Translations under genes and position numbers: made by a program
The notes under the pieces: generated by a model
What the model saw: only the letters and a program-made list of their open reading frames with translations
Database searches by the model: none
What the model was told of the DNA's origin: nothing
Assembly (NCBI GenBank): GCA_910576125.1
Contig: CAJTHM010000014.1
Coordinates: 113,790 to 177,789, forward strand
Direction: 5' to 3'
DNA length: 64,000 nucleotides
DNA from: Lachnospiraceae bacterium
GTDB taxonomy: Bacteria; Bacillota; Clostridia; Lachnospirales; Lachnospiraceae
Part shown: one piece after another, positions 51,333-60,775 of the stretch
Position numbering within the stretch: position 1 is the first letter of the stretch
How the letters are laid out: every line of letters begins with the position of its first letter

Positions 51333-53636
51333 ATGGCAGAAGAAAAATTCGATGAAATTTTTGATGATGGAAAGATGAGCGAGTATCATGAATTCGTGAA
51401 TCCTGAGGGTCTGTATCAGGAGCTGATTCAGCGCGTTCAAAAATATCATCCCAGCGACGACATTTCCATGATTCAAAAGGCTTACAATGTTGCGGCGGAG
51501 GCCCACAAGGACCAGAAACGCAAATCCGGGGAACCCTATATCATCCATCCGCTGAACGTGGCCATTATCCTGGCAGATCTGGAGCTGGATAAGGAGACTA
51601 TCGTAGCCGGCATCCTCCATGACGTGGTGGAGGATACTATTATGACAGAGGAGGACCTGAAGCGGGAATTCGGAGACGATGTGGCGCTGCTGGTGGACGG
51701 CGTCACCAAGCTGGAGAAGATTCCCCTGTCCGCCGGAGGCGACCAGCCGGATGAGAAGCTGGAGATGCAGGCGGAGAACCTGCGGAAGATGTTCCTGGCC
51801 ATGGCCAAGGACATCCGCGTCATACTGATCAAACTGGCGGACCGCCTACACAACATGCGCACCCTCCAGTACAAGAAGCCGGAGAGCAGGCAGCGCATCG
51901 CAAAGGAGACCCTGGAAATCTATTGCCCCATCGCCCAGCGGCTGGGCATCAGTAAGGTGAAGATTGAGCTGGACGATTTGTCCTTGAAATATCTGGAGCC
52001 GGAAGTGTACTACGACCTTGTGGACAAGATTTCCGAGCGCAGGAGCGTGCGGGAGAAATATATCCAGAGCATCGTGGACGAGGTCAGCGAGCATATCAGC
52101 AACGCGGGCATCAAGGCCAAGATAGACGGCCGGGTGAAGCATTTCTTCAGCATCTATAAGAAGATGAAGAACCAGAACAAGACCCTGGACCAGATATATG
52201 ACCTGTTCGCCGTGCGCATCATCGTGGACAGCGTCCGGGACTGCTATGCGGCCCTGGGGGTCATTCATGAGATGTATAAGCCTATCCCCGGGCGTTTCAA
52301 GGACTACATCGCCATGCCAAAGGCCAACATGTACCAGTCCCTGCACACCACCCTGATTGGCAGCTCCGGCCAGCCTTTCGAGATACAGATCCGCACCTTT
52401 GAGATGCACAAGGCGGCGGAATACGGCATAGCCGCCCACTGGAAATACAAGGAGGCCTCGGACGGCAAGAAAGTGGCCGCCCAGGAGGAGGAGAAGCTGG
52501 TATGGCTGCGCCAGATTCTGGAATGGCAGCGGGACATGTCGGACAACCGGGAGTTTTTGAAGCTTTTGAAGAACGATTTGGATTTGTTCTCCGACAATGT
52601 GTACTGCTTCACGCCCACGGGGGAAGTGAAGAACCTGCCCGCAGGTTCCACCACCATCGATTTCGCCTACAGCATCCATTCCGCCGTGGGCAACCGGATG
52701 GTGGGGGCCAGGGTCAATGACAAGCTGGTGACCATTGATTATCAGATCAATAACGGCGACAGGATTGAAATCATCACTTCCCAGAACTCCAAAGGCCCCA
52801 GCCGTGACTGGCTGAACGTGGTGAAGAGCACCCAGGCCAAGAACAAAATCAATCAATGGTTCAAGAATGAACTGAAAGAAGACAATATCATCAAAGGGAA
52901 AGATCTGCTGTCCGCTTACTGTAAGGCCAGGGGCGTGGTTCTCTCTGATTTGCTGAAAACCGATTATATGAATGCGGTCATGCGAAAATACGGATTCCGG
53001 GACTGGGATTCCGTGCTGGCCGCCATAGGCCACGGTGCCCTGAAAGAGGGCCAGGTGGTCAATAAGATGCAGGATCTCTATGACAGGGATCATAAAAAGG
53101 AGCTGACCAATGAGGAAGTCCTGGCCAGCATCGCGGAGAGCGGGGCGTTGTCCGCCGCAAAGCCCGCCGCCATGAAAGCCAAGAGCGGCATCGTGGTGCG
53201 GGGCATCGCGGATCTGTCGGTGCGGTTCTCCAAGTGCTGTTCTCCGGTGCCCGGGGATGAAATTGTGGGCTTCGTCACCAGAGGCCGGGGCATTTCCATC
53301 CACCGCACGGACTGCGTGAACATGATGAATCTGCCGGAGATAGAGCGGGCGCGGATCATCGACGCGGAATGGCAGGCGCCAGAAGATGTCTCCGAGAAAT
53401 ATGTGGCGGAAATCTCCATTTTTGCCAATAACCGCAACGGGCTCCTGGCAGACATCACCAAGGCGCTGACGGAGAAGAACATCAGTATTCTGTCCCTGAA
53501 TACCAGGGTCAGCAGGCAGGGGCTGGCCACCATGCAGATATCTTTTGAGGTGGAGAGCAAGGAAGAGCTGAACCGGGTCATTGACAAAATCCGGGGAATT
53601 GAGAGCGTGGTGGATATCGAGAGGGCCACGGGTTGA
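51333..53636 (+). CDS. relA: Bifunctional (p)ppGpp synthetase/hydrolase (Rel)
   Basis: Long RelA/SpoT homologue, 767 residues. HD hydrolase domain with intact GILHDVVEDT (~93-102) and DRLHNMRTL; synthetase domain with YDLFAVRIIVDSV and GRFKDYIAMPKANMYQSLH; TGS domain (CFTPTGEVKNLPAGST); zinc-finger/helical region with SKCCSPVPGDEI; and C-terminal ACT domain (AEISIFANNRNGLLADI). Both activities should be functional because the HD motif and the synthetase segment are intact. It is the stringent-response hub beside apt. The start at 51333 is an ATG after a weak purine-rich site. Confidence 0.97.
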   Translation: MAEEKFDEIFDDGKMSEYHEFVNPEGLYQELIQRVQKYHPSDDISMIQKAYNVAAEAHKDQKRKSGEPYIIHPLNVAIILADLELDKETIVAGILHDVVEDTIMTEEDLKREFGDDVALLVDGVTKLEKIPLSAGGDQPDEKLEMQAENLRKMFLAMAKDIRVILIKLADRLHNMRTLQYKKPESRQRIAKETLEIYCPIAQRLGISKVKIELDDLSLKYLEPEVYYDLVDKISERRSVREKYIQSIVDEVSEHISNAGIKAKIDGRVKHFFSIYKKMKNQNKTLDQIYDLFAVRIIVDSVRDCYAALGVIHEMYKPIPGRFKDYIAMPKANMYQSLHTTLIGSSGQPFEIQIRTFEMHKAAEYGIAAHWKYKEASDGKKVAAQEEEKLVWLRQILEWQRDMSDNREFLKLLKNDLDLFSDNVYCFTPTGEVKNLPAGSTTIDFAYSIHSAVGNRMVGARVNDKLVTIDYQINNGDRIEIITSQNSKGPSRDWLNVVKSTQAKNKINQWFKNELKEDNIIKGKDLLSAYCKARGVVLSDLLKTDYMNAVMRKYGFRDWDSVLAAIGHGALKEGQVVNKMQDLYDRDHKKELTNEEVLASIAESGALSAAKPAAMKAKSGIVVRGIADLSVRFSKCCSPVPGDEIVGFVTRGRGISIHRTDCVNMMNLPEIERARIIDAEWQAPEDVSEKYVAEISIFANNRNGLLADITKALTEKNISILSLNTRVSRQGLATMQISFEVESKEELNRVIDKIRGIESVVDIERATG

Positions 53637-53686
53637 GTGCGAGAAGAATTTACAGCGATTTAGCGGAGTTTCAGGAGGCGAATGTG

Positions 53687-54349
53687 ATGGGTGAGATTAA
53701 GATAGGGCGCATGGTGCTGGGGGTCTGCCAGACGAATTGCTATTTTCTGTATCGGGACGGGGAGCATGACGCCATCGTGGTGGATCCGGCGGACAAGGGG
53801 GCGAACATTTACGCCGCCCTGCAGAAGAACGGATTCCATGTGGCGGGGATATTGCTGACCCATGGGCATTTCGATCATATCTGGGGGCTGGATGCCCTGC
53901 GGGACGCGGCAAATGCGGCGGCTGAAGCGGATGGGCTTAAGCCTGTGAAGGCTTATGCCTGCGAGGCGGAGCGGGAGCTTCTGAAGAGCCCGCGGCTGAA
54001 CGTGTCGGAGCAGGCGGGCAGGGCCTGTGCCACCTATGCGGATGTGTACGTGAAGGACGGGGAGGAAATCTCCCTGGCGGGCATGACCTGCAAGGCGATT
54101 GCCACCCCCGGGCATACGGCGGGAGGCTGCTGCTATTATTTCGCGGAGGCGGGCATCCTGGTCAGTGGGGATACGCTGTTCGCGGAGTCGGTGGGACGGA
54201 CGGACTTCCCCACGGGCAGTATGGGCACTCTGGTGCGCTCCATCAAGGAGAAGCTGTTCGTGCTGCCGGAGGACACGCGGGTGTATTCCGGGCATGGAGA
54301 GAGCACTACTATCGGTTATGAGAAGAAAAATAATCCGTTCTGCGTATAA
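53687..54349 (+). CDS. MBL-fold metallo-hydrolase (glyoxalase II-like)
   Basis: A 220-residue metallo-beta-lactamase-fold hydrolase. Metal ligands: THGHFDHIWG, TPGHTAGGCC, VSGDTLFAESVGR and a final YSGHGEST. This layout is typical of the YcbL/glyoxalase II-like group that commonly follows relA in Firmicutes. GGAGG at 53673-53677 supports ATG 53687; an open frame from 53633 overlapping the relA stop is less likely. Confidence 0.92.
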   Translation: MGEIKIGRMVLGVCQTNCYFLYRDGEHDAIVVDPADKGANIYAALQKNGFHVAGILLTHGHFDHIWGLDALRDAANAAAEADGLKPVKAYACEAERELLKSPRLNVSEQAGRACATYADVYVKDGEEISLAGMTCKAIATPGHTAGGCCYYFAEAGILVSGDTLFAESVGRTDFPTGSMGTLVRSIKEKLFVLPEDTRVYSGHGESTTIGYEKKNNPFCV

Positions 54350-54497
54350 AATACCAGGACAGGGTTCATGTGCGGCGAGGGCCGCGCAGGCAGGGCGGTG
54401 GCTATGGTTTCGGACAGGCGCTTTTCGGGAGAGATGCCAGAGAGCGGGAATCAGGGGCCACTGCCTTTTGTACATTTTGGCAAAGGGATGATGGGAT

Positions 54498-54720
54498 AAT
54501 TTTGGGTCACTGTTGTTGATAAAAATACAGAGGAACATGTGGGCGTGCACAGGCCTGGATTGGATGAAGGGTGTCCTGATTTAGCAAGGAGGATGAACAT
54601 GAACTTAATTGCTTTACTGGAAAAGAAACGACTCAACTGGAATTTAGGCTCGCGGCCACAGCGGCAAACCACATCGCTCGTGAGTATAGACTTGGAAATT
54701 TGAAATCTGAGGACAGATAA
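54498..54720 (+). pseudogene. Unrecognised short coding remnants
   Basis: Between the MBL gene and hemZ, one frame (to 54703) reads VDKNTEEHVGVHRPGLDEGC and continues through an ATG at 54599 preceded by AAGGAGG. A second frame (to 54720) reads LEFRLAATAANHIAREYRLG. They look protein-like but in different frames, as if a small gene had a frameshift. I do not recognise either. The 34-residue frame from 54599 could be translated. Confidence 0.3.
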
Positions 54721-54777
54721 ATTTCCGATAACGGATTAAAAAACGATTGAATGAGAGCATTTCGGAGGAGATATAAG

Positions 54778-56421
54778 ATGTTGGTGGTGGAGCTGAACAG
54801 GGCGAATTTTGAGTATGACGTGAATTCCATCGTGAGGGCCTTTTATCCGGAGGAGCAGGTGTATGTGCTGACTCCGGAATGCAGAGAGGAGAAACGGGCG
54901 CAGTTTGGCGGGAGCGTGCGTATAAGGGTAGAGCTGCGGGAGGATGGGGCTCTGCTGTCTATAGACGGAAATGACTATCTTTGGGAGTGGCGTGGGGATG
55001 CACCGGAGGATTTTGGATTTTCCGGCAGTGCCTATGTCTGCGCCGATGTCGGAACGGTACCGGAAGAGGCGGGAGACGTTGCCGAGGAGCCGGATTCGGC
55101 AGTCGTGAGGCCTGAGGACACGGTTTGTGCGGAAGAGGCGGCTGTACATGGGAAGACGATAAAAGAAACGGAGGAAGACGAAAAAGAATACAAATACGGC
55201 TTCAAATGTTTCTTTTACCGCACCCTGTGTGAGGAGACCGGAAAAGAGCTCCCCTGGGGGAACCTGACAGGGATACGTCCTACCAAGATAGCCTATCAGC
55301 TGCTGGAGCAGGGGGCCTGCGAAGAGGATATCATAGAACATTATATGCAGAGATACTATGTCAGCCGCGAAAAGGCAGAGCTCTCCGTGGATATCGCCAG
55401 GAGAGAGCGGGAGCTGCTTTCCGGCCTGGGCAGCAAGGGGGAGCTCCCGGGAGAAGGTTCCGGCTACAGCATTTATATCGGCATCCCTTTCTGCCCCAGC
55501 ACCTGCCTGTACTGTTCCTTTACCTCTTTCCCGATTGCAGCATATCGGAAAGACGTAGACCGCTACATCGACTGCCTGATAAGGGAGATGGAACATGTGG
55601 CGGAGCTGTACCGGGACAGGAGGCTGGACTGCGTCTATATCGGCGGAGGTACGCCCACCACTCTGGAGGCGGAGCAGCTTGAGCGTCTGCTGGTAAGGCT
55701 GAAAGGCCTGTTCGACTTCTCCTCCGTCAGGGAATTCACGGTGGAGGCAGGCCGGGCGGACAGCATCACGGGGGACAAACTACGGGTGCTGTACCGGTAC
55801 GGCGTGGACAGGATATCCGTGAATCCCCAGACCATGAAGCAGGAGACCCTGGATGTCATCGGCCGGAAAGCCTCCGTGGAGCAGGTGGAGGAGGCCTACG
55901 CGCTGGCCCGCCGGGCAGGCTTCGACAATATCAACATGGACTTGATACTGGGCCTGCCGGGAGAGCTGGAGGCGGATGTGCAGCGCACGATCGACAGGGT
56001 GGTGGAGCTGGCTCCGGACAGCCTTACGGTGCACTCCCTGGCCATCAAGCGGGCCTCCAGGCTGAACCGGTGGATCCAGGAAAACGGGATGCCCGTCCTG
56101 CACAATACCGATGAGACCATGGGGATAGCGGCAAAGGGCGCGGAGCGCCTGGGCCTGGTGCCCTATTATCTCTACCGCCAGAAGAACATGTCCGGGAATT
56201 TCGAGAACGTAGGTTATGCCAGAGAGGGGAAATTCGGGCTATATAATATATTAATTATGGAGGAAAAACAGACCATAGTCGCCTGCGGAGCCGGTAGTAT
56301 CTCGAAAAGGGTATACCCTGACGGGCTGATTAAGCGAAGCGAAAATGTGAAAGACGTTTCCCAATATATCGAGAGAATCGGGGAAATGATAGAAAGAAAA
56401 CGTGTATTATTAGAAGATTAA
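54778..56421 (+). CDS. hemZ: Coproporphyrinogen dehydrogenase-like radical SAM protein HemZ
   Basis: A 547-residue radical SAM enzyme of the HemN/HemZ family. The HemZ-specific N-terminal region (~1-210) includes the WGNLTGIRPTKIAYQLLEQG segment. The cluster motif CPSTCLYC lies at ~239-246, with GGGTPTTLEAEQLE and the VNPQTM barrel segment after it. A ~50-residue acidic linker (~85-140) expands the N-terminal part. GGAGGAG precedes ATG 54778. Whether it makes protoporphyrinogen or acts on another substrate is uncertain because no other heme genes are near. Confidence 0.9.
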   Translation: MLVVELNRANFEYDVNSIVRAFYPEEQVYVLTPECREEKRAQFGGSVRIRVELREDGALLSIDGNDYLWEWRGDAPEDFGFSGSAYVCADVGTVPEEAGDVAEEPDSAVVRPEDTVCAEEAAVHGKTIKETEEDEKEYKYGFKCFFYRTLCEETGKELPWGNLTGIRPTKIAYQLLEQGACEEDIIEHYMQRYYVSREKAELSVDIARRERELLSGLGSKGELPGEGSGYSIYIGIPFCPSTCLYCSFTSFPIAAYRKDVDRYIDCLIREMEHVAELYRDRRLDCVYIGGGTPTTLEAEQLERLLVRLKGLFDFSSVREFTVEAGRADSITGDKLRVLYRYGVDRISVNPQTMKQETLDVIGRKASVEQVEEAYALARRAGFDNINMDLILGLPGELEADVQRTIDRVVELAPDSLTVHSLAIKRASRLNRWIQENGMPVLHNTDETMGIAAKGAERLGLVPYYLYRQKNMSGNFENVGYAREGKFGLYNILIMEEKQTIVACGAGSISKRVYPDGLIKRSENVKDVSQYIERIGEMIERKRVLLED

Positions 56422-56468
56422 CAATTCAAAATTCAGAGTAAAATTGCCCCGTGTGATGCAGATTTTGG

Positions 56469-56696
56469 GTACAACAAAAATACCGGAAGTCCAACAAAAG
56501 TCCAACAAAATTTTTTGCGTTGGTACATCATAATACGCCATAATGCAATTTTCATCTCGGAGTCCAACAAAATCAGTGTAAATTCACAGATTCCTAAGGA
56601 GCGTTTCGGAAATAATCGAAGCGCTCTTTTTTACGCCTTTCAAAGAGGATTTTAGCCATTTAGAGGAAGCTGTTACATCGGGCTAGTCCAACAAAA
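56469..56696. repeat. Direct repeats of GTCCAACAAAA, possible recombinase arm sites
   Basis: Exact copies of the 11-base word at 56489, 56500, 56562 and 56686, plus a one-mismatch copy at 56469, all in the same orientation in the ~330-base gap between hemZ and the first mobile-element gene. Arrays like this near element ends serve as arm-type sites for tyrosine recombinases. Confidence 0.65.
56599..56632 (+). terminator. Terminator between hemZ and the mobile region
   Basis: GAGCGTTTCG (56599-56608) pairs with CGAAGCGCTC (56617-56626) through one wobble, followed by TTTTTT. Confidence 0.8.
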
Positions 56697-56757
56697 TTAA
56701 AATGCACATTTGGTAACAGTCATTTTATTCAATGAAAAGGAAAAGGAGGTTCACGGG

Positions 56758-57276
56758 ATGAACAACACAGCGTTAAGAGCAGGGGCGCAGAACGCCAACA
56801 ACACACACATGGTTTTTACAGACAGCGAACATGAGAAGTTTTATTATGAGAAACTGGAACAGGCGAGGTACCAAGACTGCTATCATAAGGCTTTGATCTA
56901 CATTCTCGGTATTTCTGAGGACACGAGGAACCATTTTAGCCAGATTTACGATATGAAGTCCGGGTGCGTCAAAACAGAGTGTCTGCATCAGGGCTGGCAG
57001 ACCAGCGGAAGTGTAAAAGTGGTCAGACTGGCATTTAACCTTTACACGGACGGAACGCCGAGCATTGATGACTATAAGCGCAAGGACGAGCAGATCGGCG
57101 AGTGCAGGGAATATTCCGTAAGCGATATTTTCTGCTGCGGCTATGCACTGTACTTCTGGCAGGGCATTAAGCTCCGTTACCCGGAATACTGCCGGAAACA
57201 GAGGTCTATGGAAGAGATCCTTGCAGAAATGGAGAGGGAACGTGCTGAAAATTCGACTGATGGGAACGAAGAATGA
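56758..57276 (+). CDS. DUF6075 family protein (integrative-element gene)
   Basis: A 172-residue protein common in Tn1549-like conjugative elements of Clostridia. Family segments: EHEKFYYEKLEQARYQDCYH, LIYILGISEDTRNHF, CLHQGWQTSGSVKVVRLAFN and YSVSDIFCCGYALYFWQGIK. Biochemical role is unknown. AAGGAGG precedes the ATG at 56758. It overlaps the DUF3970 gene by 35 bases. Confidence 0.75.
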   Translation: MNNTALRAGAQNANNTHMVFTDSEHEKFYYEKLEQARYQDCYHKALIYILGISEDTRNHFSQIYDMKSGCVKTECLHQGWQTSGSVKVVRLAFNLYTDGTPSIDDYKRKDEQIGECREYSVSDIFCCGYALYFWQGIKLRYPEYCRKQRSMEEILAEMERERAENSTDGNEE

Positions 57277-57460
57277 TATTAAGTGGTTCGAGAGGCTCCT
57301 GCAAAGGCAGCCCAAAGTGGCTGTGACGGAAGTTTCCGAGCTGTACCGGAACAAGGGTACAAACAGGTATTACCGGGCTTATGTGGAAGTGCAGAATGTC
57401 GGACGGCAAATTGAGGGAGACACAAACTGCGAATTATTTTTCCAACCCTTATCCCATTGA
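57242..57460 (+). CDS. DUF3970 family protein
   Basis: A 72-residue protein beginning at GTG (LKIRLMGTKNDIKWFERLLQ), typical of small accessory genes of Tn916/Tn1549-type elements. The start is set by GAGAGGG upstream. It is encoded overlapping the DUF6075 gene. Function unknown. Confidence 0.7.
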   Translation: MLKIRLMGTKNDIKWFERLLQRQPKVAVTEVSELYRNKGTNRYYRAYVEVQNVGRQIEGDTNCELFFQPLSH

Positions 57461-57541
57461 CTGCGCAGTGCCGTCTGTGAATGCATGATCCTGCCGCAAA
57501 TGCGGCGCACTGTTGTCAGCATGGATTTCTCCCTGAAACAT

Positions 57542-57576
57542 AAAAGGCCATGGATCCCATCATGGGATCCACAGCC
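57542..57576 (-). terminator. Terminator of the minus-strand transposon operon
   Basis: On the minus strand a 13-base stem GGCTGTGGATCCC/GGGATCCATGGCC with two wobbles and loop ATGAT is followed by TTTT. Confidence 0.7.
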
Positions 57577-57587
57577 ATACGAAGTAT

Positions 57588-57911
57588 TCAGTTTTTCAGC
57601 TGTACGGCAGCCATGGCAGGCAGATGGACCAGTCCGGTGGCGACAGTCACCGCATCCACCTTCCGCATCAGGGAACCGATCCTTTCTTCATTCCAGAAGA
57701 TATCGGAGAAATCGGAGAGCTCGCAGCCTATATCGTGGTTGGGGATGCACAGGTAGTTGCCATATTTATGCTGTCCGGCGAGGATGTGGAAGTAAGTCCC
57801 GCGTCCATTGATCCCAGCTTCATACCATCCGTTTCCCACTCCCAGCAGGATGGGCTCTCCTGTCCAGATCTCCCTGCGGGAGCCACTTTTTAAGATACAG
57901 GTATAATCCAT
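57588..57911 (-). CDS. DUF6618-like small protein
   Basis: A 107-residue protein with TGEPILLGVGNGWYEAGINGR, split as EPILLGVGNGWYEAGI and HKYGNYLCIPNHDIGCELSD, resembling DUF6618 proteins of integrative elements; the family name is tentative. It lies 12 bases after the ATPase gene on the same strand, so it is probably the last gene of the transposon operon. Role unknown. Confidence 0.55.
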   Translation of the reverse strand: MDYTCILKSGSRREIWTGEPILLGVGNGWYEAGINGRGTYFHILAGQHKYGNYLCIPNHDIGCELSDFSDIFWNEERIGSLMRKVDAVTVATGLVHLPAMAAVQLKN

Positions 57912-57923
57912 GTTCCATGCCCC

Positions 57924-58730
57924 CTATCCGAGATTCTGGCTGCTGACGGAAGCCAGGATGACATCCATATCGATCACCTTCTTCTCCATCTGCGCGCCAA
58001 GCGTCAGTGCATCGGTCATCAGGTTGTCCACCAGGCGGGGGCTCCCCTGGGAATGGCTGTGGACGGCGGAAAGCGCTGCCTGGTCGATGATGGAGGAGGC
58101 CCCTCCGGCACAGGCGATCTTGTGGAGCACGTACTGGGCCACCTCCGAATCCGAGAGTCCGGAAAAGTTGTAATGCACGGTGATCCTCTGGCGCAGGGCC
58201 TCATGGACGGGCTTCTTCAGGGTGCTGTTCAGGTGCGGCTCCCCGCAGAGGATGAGAGTGAAGCAGTTGAGGGAGTCATACCCGTAGTTCATGAGCATCT
58301 TGATGTCCTCCAGGATGCCGGTGGAGAGGTACTGTGCCTCATCGACTGCCAGGAGGAGGGGCTGCTTCTTGTCCTTGTAGAGGTAGAGGATCTGCTCCTG
58401 CACGGCGCGGAACATCCCAGGCTTGCCGCCCCTTGGCTCTACCCCTAAGACAGAGCAGAGCTGGCGGTAGAACTCCATGACGCTGACGGTGGAGAGGCAG
58501 ATGTATTCCATGTGGTAGAGGTTGGGGTTGGGGCTCTTTGCAAAGCAGCGCAGGGCGAAGGACTTGCCCATGCCGGGGCGTGCCGTGAACAGGCCGATGC
58601 CCCTGGTGTCCTTGAGGTAGTCCAGCCGGGACGCCATCTCCGAGATGTCCCTTGAGAGGAACCGGTCCTTCTCTTTCGCATTCTGCTTGTCAAAGGGATT
58701 GAAGGAAAGCCCATAGTAGGAACGGAACAT
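57924..58730 (-). CDS. TniB/ExeA-type AAA ATPase of a transposon
   Basis: A 268-residue ATPase that would work with the DDE transposase, as TniB/MuB/ExeA-like proteins select targets. It opens with FRSYYGLSFNPFDK (ExeA style), Walker A ARPGMGKS at ~50-57, Walker B LLLAVDEAQ and a sensor region LILCGEPHLNSTL. The start codon overlaps the transposase stop (ATGA), coupling translation. Confidence 0.85.
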   Translation of the reverse strand: MFRSYYGLSFNPFDKQNAKEKDRFLSRDISEMASRLDYLKDTRGIGLFTARPGMGKSFALRCFAKSPNPNLYHMEYICLSTVSVMEFYRQLCSVLGVEPRGGKPGMFRAVQEQILYLYKDKKQPLLLAVDEAQYLSTGILEDIKMLMNYGYDSLNCFTLILCGEPHLNSTLKKPVHEALRQRITVHYNFSGLSDSEVAQYVLHKIACAGGASSIIDQAALSAVHSHSQGSPRLVDNLMTDALTLGAQMEKKVIDMDVILASVSSQNLG

Positions 58731-60018
58731 CAGCCCTCACCTCCGATCCTTGAATAATCGATGGACGGCGTGTTATTGCGTTTCGTCCGGCAGTTCCCAT
58801 TCTTATCCGTAGGACGGATGGGGTAATGCTCCCCTTCGTAAAGGATGAAGGCGGAGGACATGTCGTCCGGCAGGAAGCGGATCTCCACTTTCGATGAGAT
58901 GAACTGCATGGGGACGTCATAGGACACTTTGTCGATGGAGATGGTGGAGTCCCTGTTCACCTTCCTGGTGATGCGGTTGAGGAAGCATTCCTCCAGCCAT
59001 TCCCTGGATTTGGGCATGCGGATGGAGGAACGGGTCTGCTGGTAGCGCTCCAGGGGCGTGGTGCCGATGCCGGAATGGAGGGATGTATTGTAGGTGCGCA
59101 TGTAGTCCTTAAGCAGCCCGCCAAACTGCGCCAGCGAGGTGATGGAATCCAGGTCCAGCGCATAGAGCCAGGTCTCCTTGAGCGTCCTGAACTGGCGTTC
59201 GATTTTGGCCTTGGATGCACCGTCACGGATTTTCGTATGTAAAAGTACGGTGCCGATGGAGCCGCAGATGAGGGAAAGCTGCTCATTGGAGTAGCTGCAG
59301 CCATTGTCGACATAAAGTTTTGCCGGGATCCCGTGGGCGGCCACGGCGTCCTTGAGCACCTTCCGGAAGTTATAGGCATTGTCGCTGTAGAAGAGCCCGC
59401 CGCCCACCAGGAAACGGGAGTGGTCATCAATGACCATGATGCAGTAGACCCTCCTGCGCTGGCCGTCCTCCGTGATATAAGGAAGATAGCACGTATCGGC
59501 CAAGCCATGCCTGCATGGCTTTCCACATCCTTCCCAAAGGAGTCTTCTTCAAATGCTTTCCTGTCCCGCATGTTCGGGTTCCGTGCCGATTTGGGGTCAT
59601 GGTTCTTCACGAAGCGCTGGACGGCACAGACGCTGACCGTGGCGGGGATGAATGCTGTTTCCACAAGATGCTTATGGATCTGGGTGGAGTTCAGCCTCGG
59701 GAAAGCCTCCTTGAGCCGGTAGATCTCTTCGATGGCTGTAGCTGGGAGCACCCGGGTGGCCCCCTTATCGGACCGTTCCTGTGGCATGAGCGCATCGATG
59801 CCGCCGTTCTGGCAGAGGGACACCCATTTGCTGAGGGTCTTCGGGCTGTACTGGAATACGGAGCCGTCAGGCAGGGTAAGGGGCCTTTCCGTGACCCTCT
59901 GGTAATAGGCGTTCCTGGACGCATCAGGATAAAGGCCATGGATGACCGGGGCGATGAGCGCCAGCCGGAACTGCGCCATGGCGGCAGCGTCCGAAAGGTT
60001 CTTGGGATTGTTGTCCAT
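58730..60018 (-). pseudogene. DDE (Mu/IS481-like) transposase with a frameshift
   Basis: Two overlapping frames on the minus strand make one transposase. The first, from ATG 60018 (AGGAGG upstream), encodes HTH domains (LPDGSVFQYSPKTLSKWVSL, RLNSTQIHKHLVETAF) and runs into the segment EEDSFGKD. Near 59500-59540 the frame changes and the catalytic core continues as ADTCYLPYI (first Asp), LYVDNGCSYS (second Asp) and KAKIERQFRTLK (Glu). No obvious slippery sequence is seen, so a disabling frameshift is favoured, though the core alone could start at TTG 59503. Its stop overlaps the ATPase start. Confidence 0.75.
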
Positions 60019-60108
60019 AAAAATGTCCTCCTTAAGTGGCTTTCCCCCATTATGGGGCAGAAACGGGAGGAAAGCCATGCCCATGGCGTGTGGTTGCAGG
60101 AAAACAGT

Positions 60109-60702
60109 TCATGGGCCGAACACCTGCTGGCAGTAAGGCGCCGGGTTCTTATGGGACTGGAGGAAGGACTTTGTAAAACGGCGGACAAAGGCGGAGGCGA
60201 AATCCGAATAGGCTGCCTGCATGGGCAGGGCTTTCAGGAAGGAAAGGCTGGAAGCCTCCATGGAGGAAAGGGCACCGAGCCACTCCTCCTTCTGCGTCTG
60301 GAAAAGATCCAGCCAGCGGCGCAGCCGGGAAAGGGTGATGGAGAAGCGTTCGCAGAGCCTTTCCACAGTGGAAAGGCGCAGGAAATACTCCGCCAGGACA
60401 CGGAGGAGGAAGAACAGGCCATAGCCGGAGTAGGGGATAATGAAGTCCGGGAGGATGGCATGGGTATGGCCGCAGGTACAGATGAGGCGCATGATGCAGA
60501 GGCTGTGGCGGACAGGGGCACCACTTATGAAGTCCACCAGGGAACGGCCATAATAGGCATGGATGCGGCAGGAACCCCTGGCCCCACAGCAGGGACAGGT
60601 CTGCAGCTCAGGGCGGAAACCGGCCATGAAGGAACCGAACAGGGCCTTTGATGAACTTTTTATACGGATCAGCTTGCAAAACAGGGAGTTTTCTCTTATC
60701 AT
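60109..60702 (-). CDS. DUF6431-like transposon-associated zinc-finger protein
   Basis: A 197-residue protein with a zinc-binding motif CPCCGARGSCRIHAYYGR and a further CTCGHTHAILPDFIIPYSGY, followed by helical regions (LRVLAEYFLRLSTVERLCER). Such DUF6431 proteins are found beside this transposase type and may bind its ends. The start at ATG 60702 is preferred over upstream frame. First gene of the DUF6431-transposase-ATPase array. Confidence 0.65.
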   Translation of the reverse strand: MIRENSLFCKLIRIKSSSKALFGSFMAGFRPELQTCPCCGARGSCRIHAYYGRSLVDFISGAPVRHSLCIMRLICTCGHTHAILPDFIIPYSGYGLFFLLRVLAEYFLRLSTVERLCERFSITLSRLRRWLDLFQTQKEEWLGALSSMEASSLSFLKALPMQAAYSDFASAFVRRFTKSFLQSHKNPAPYCQQVFGP

Positions 60703-60775
60703 AGTATATGCTGGTGGTGCCGGGGCCTCACGAGTGGGATACGATCCCGTATATGGCAGGCACACTGGTATGTGA

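Noticed and set aside
51846..53303. 485-residue minus-strand frame inside relA
   Set aside because: It is a shadow of GC-rich codon use; the plus strand encodes a complete Rel protein with all domains.
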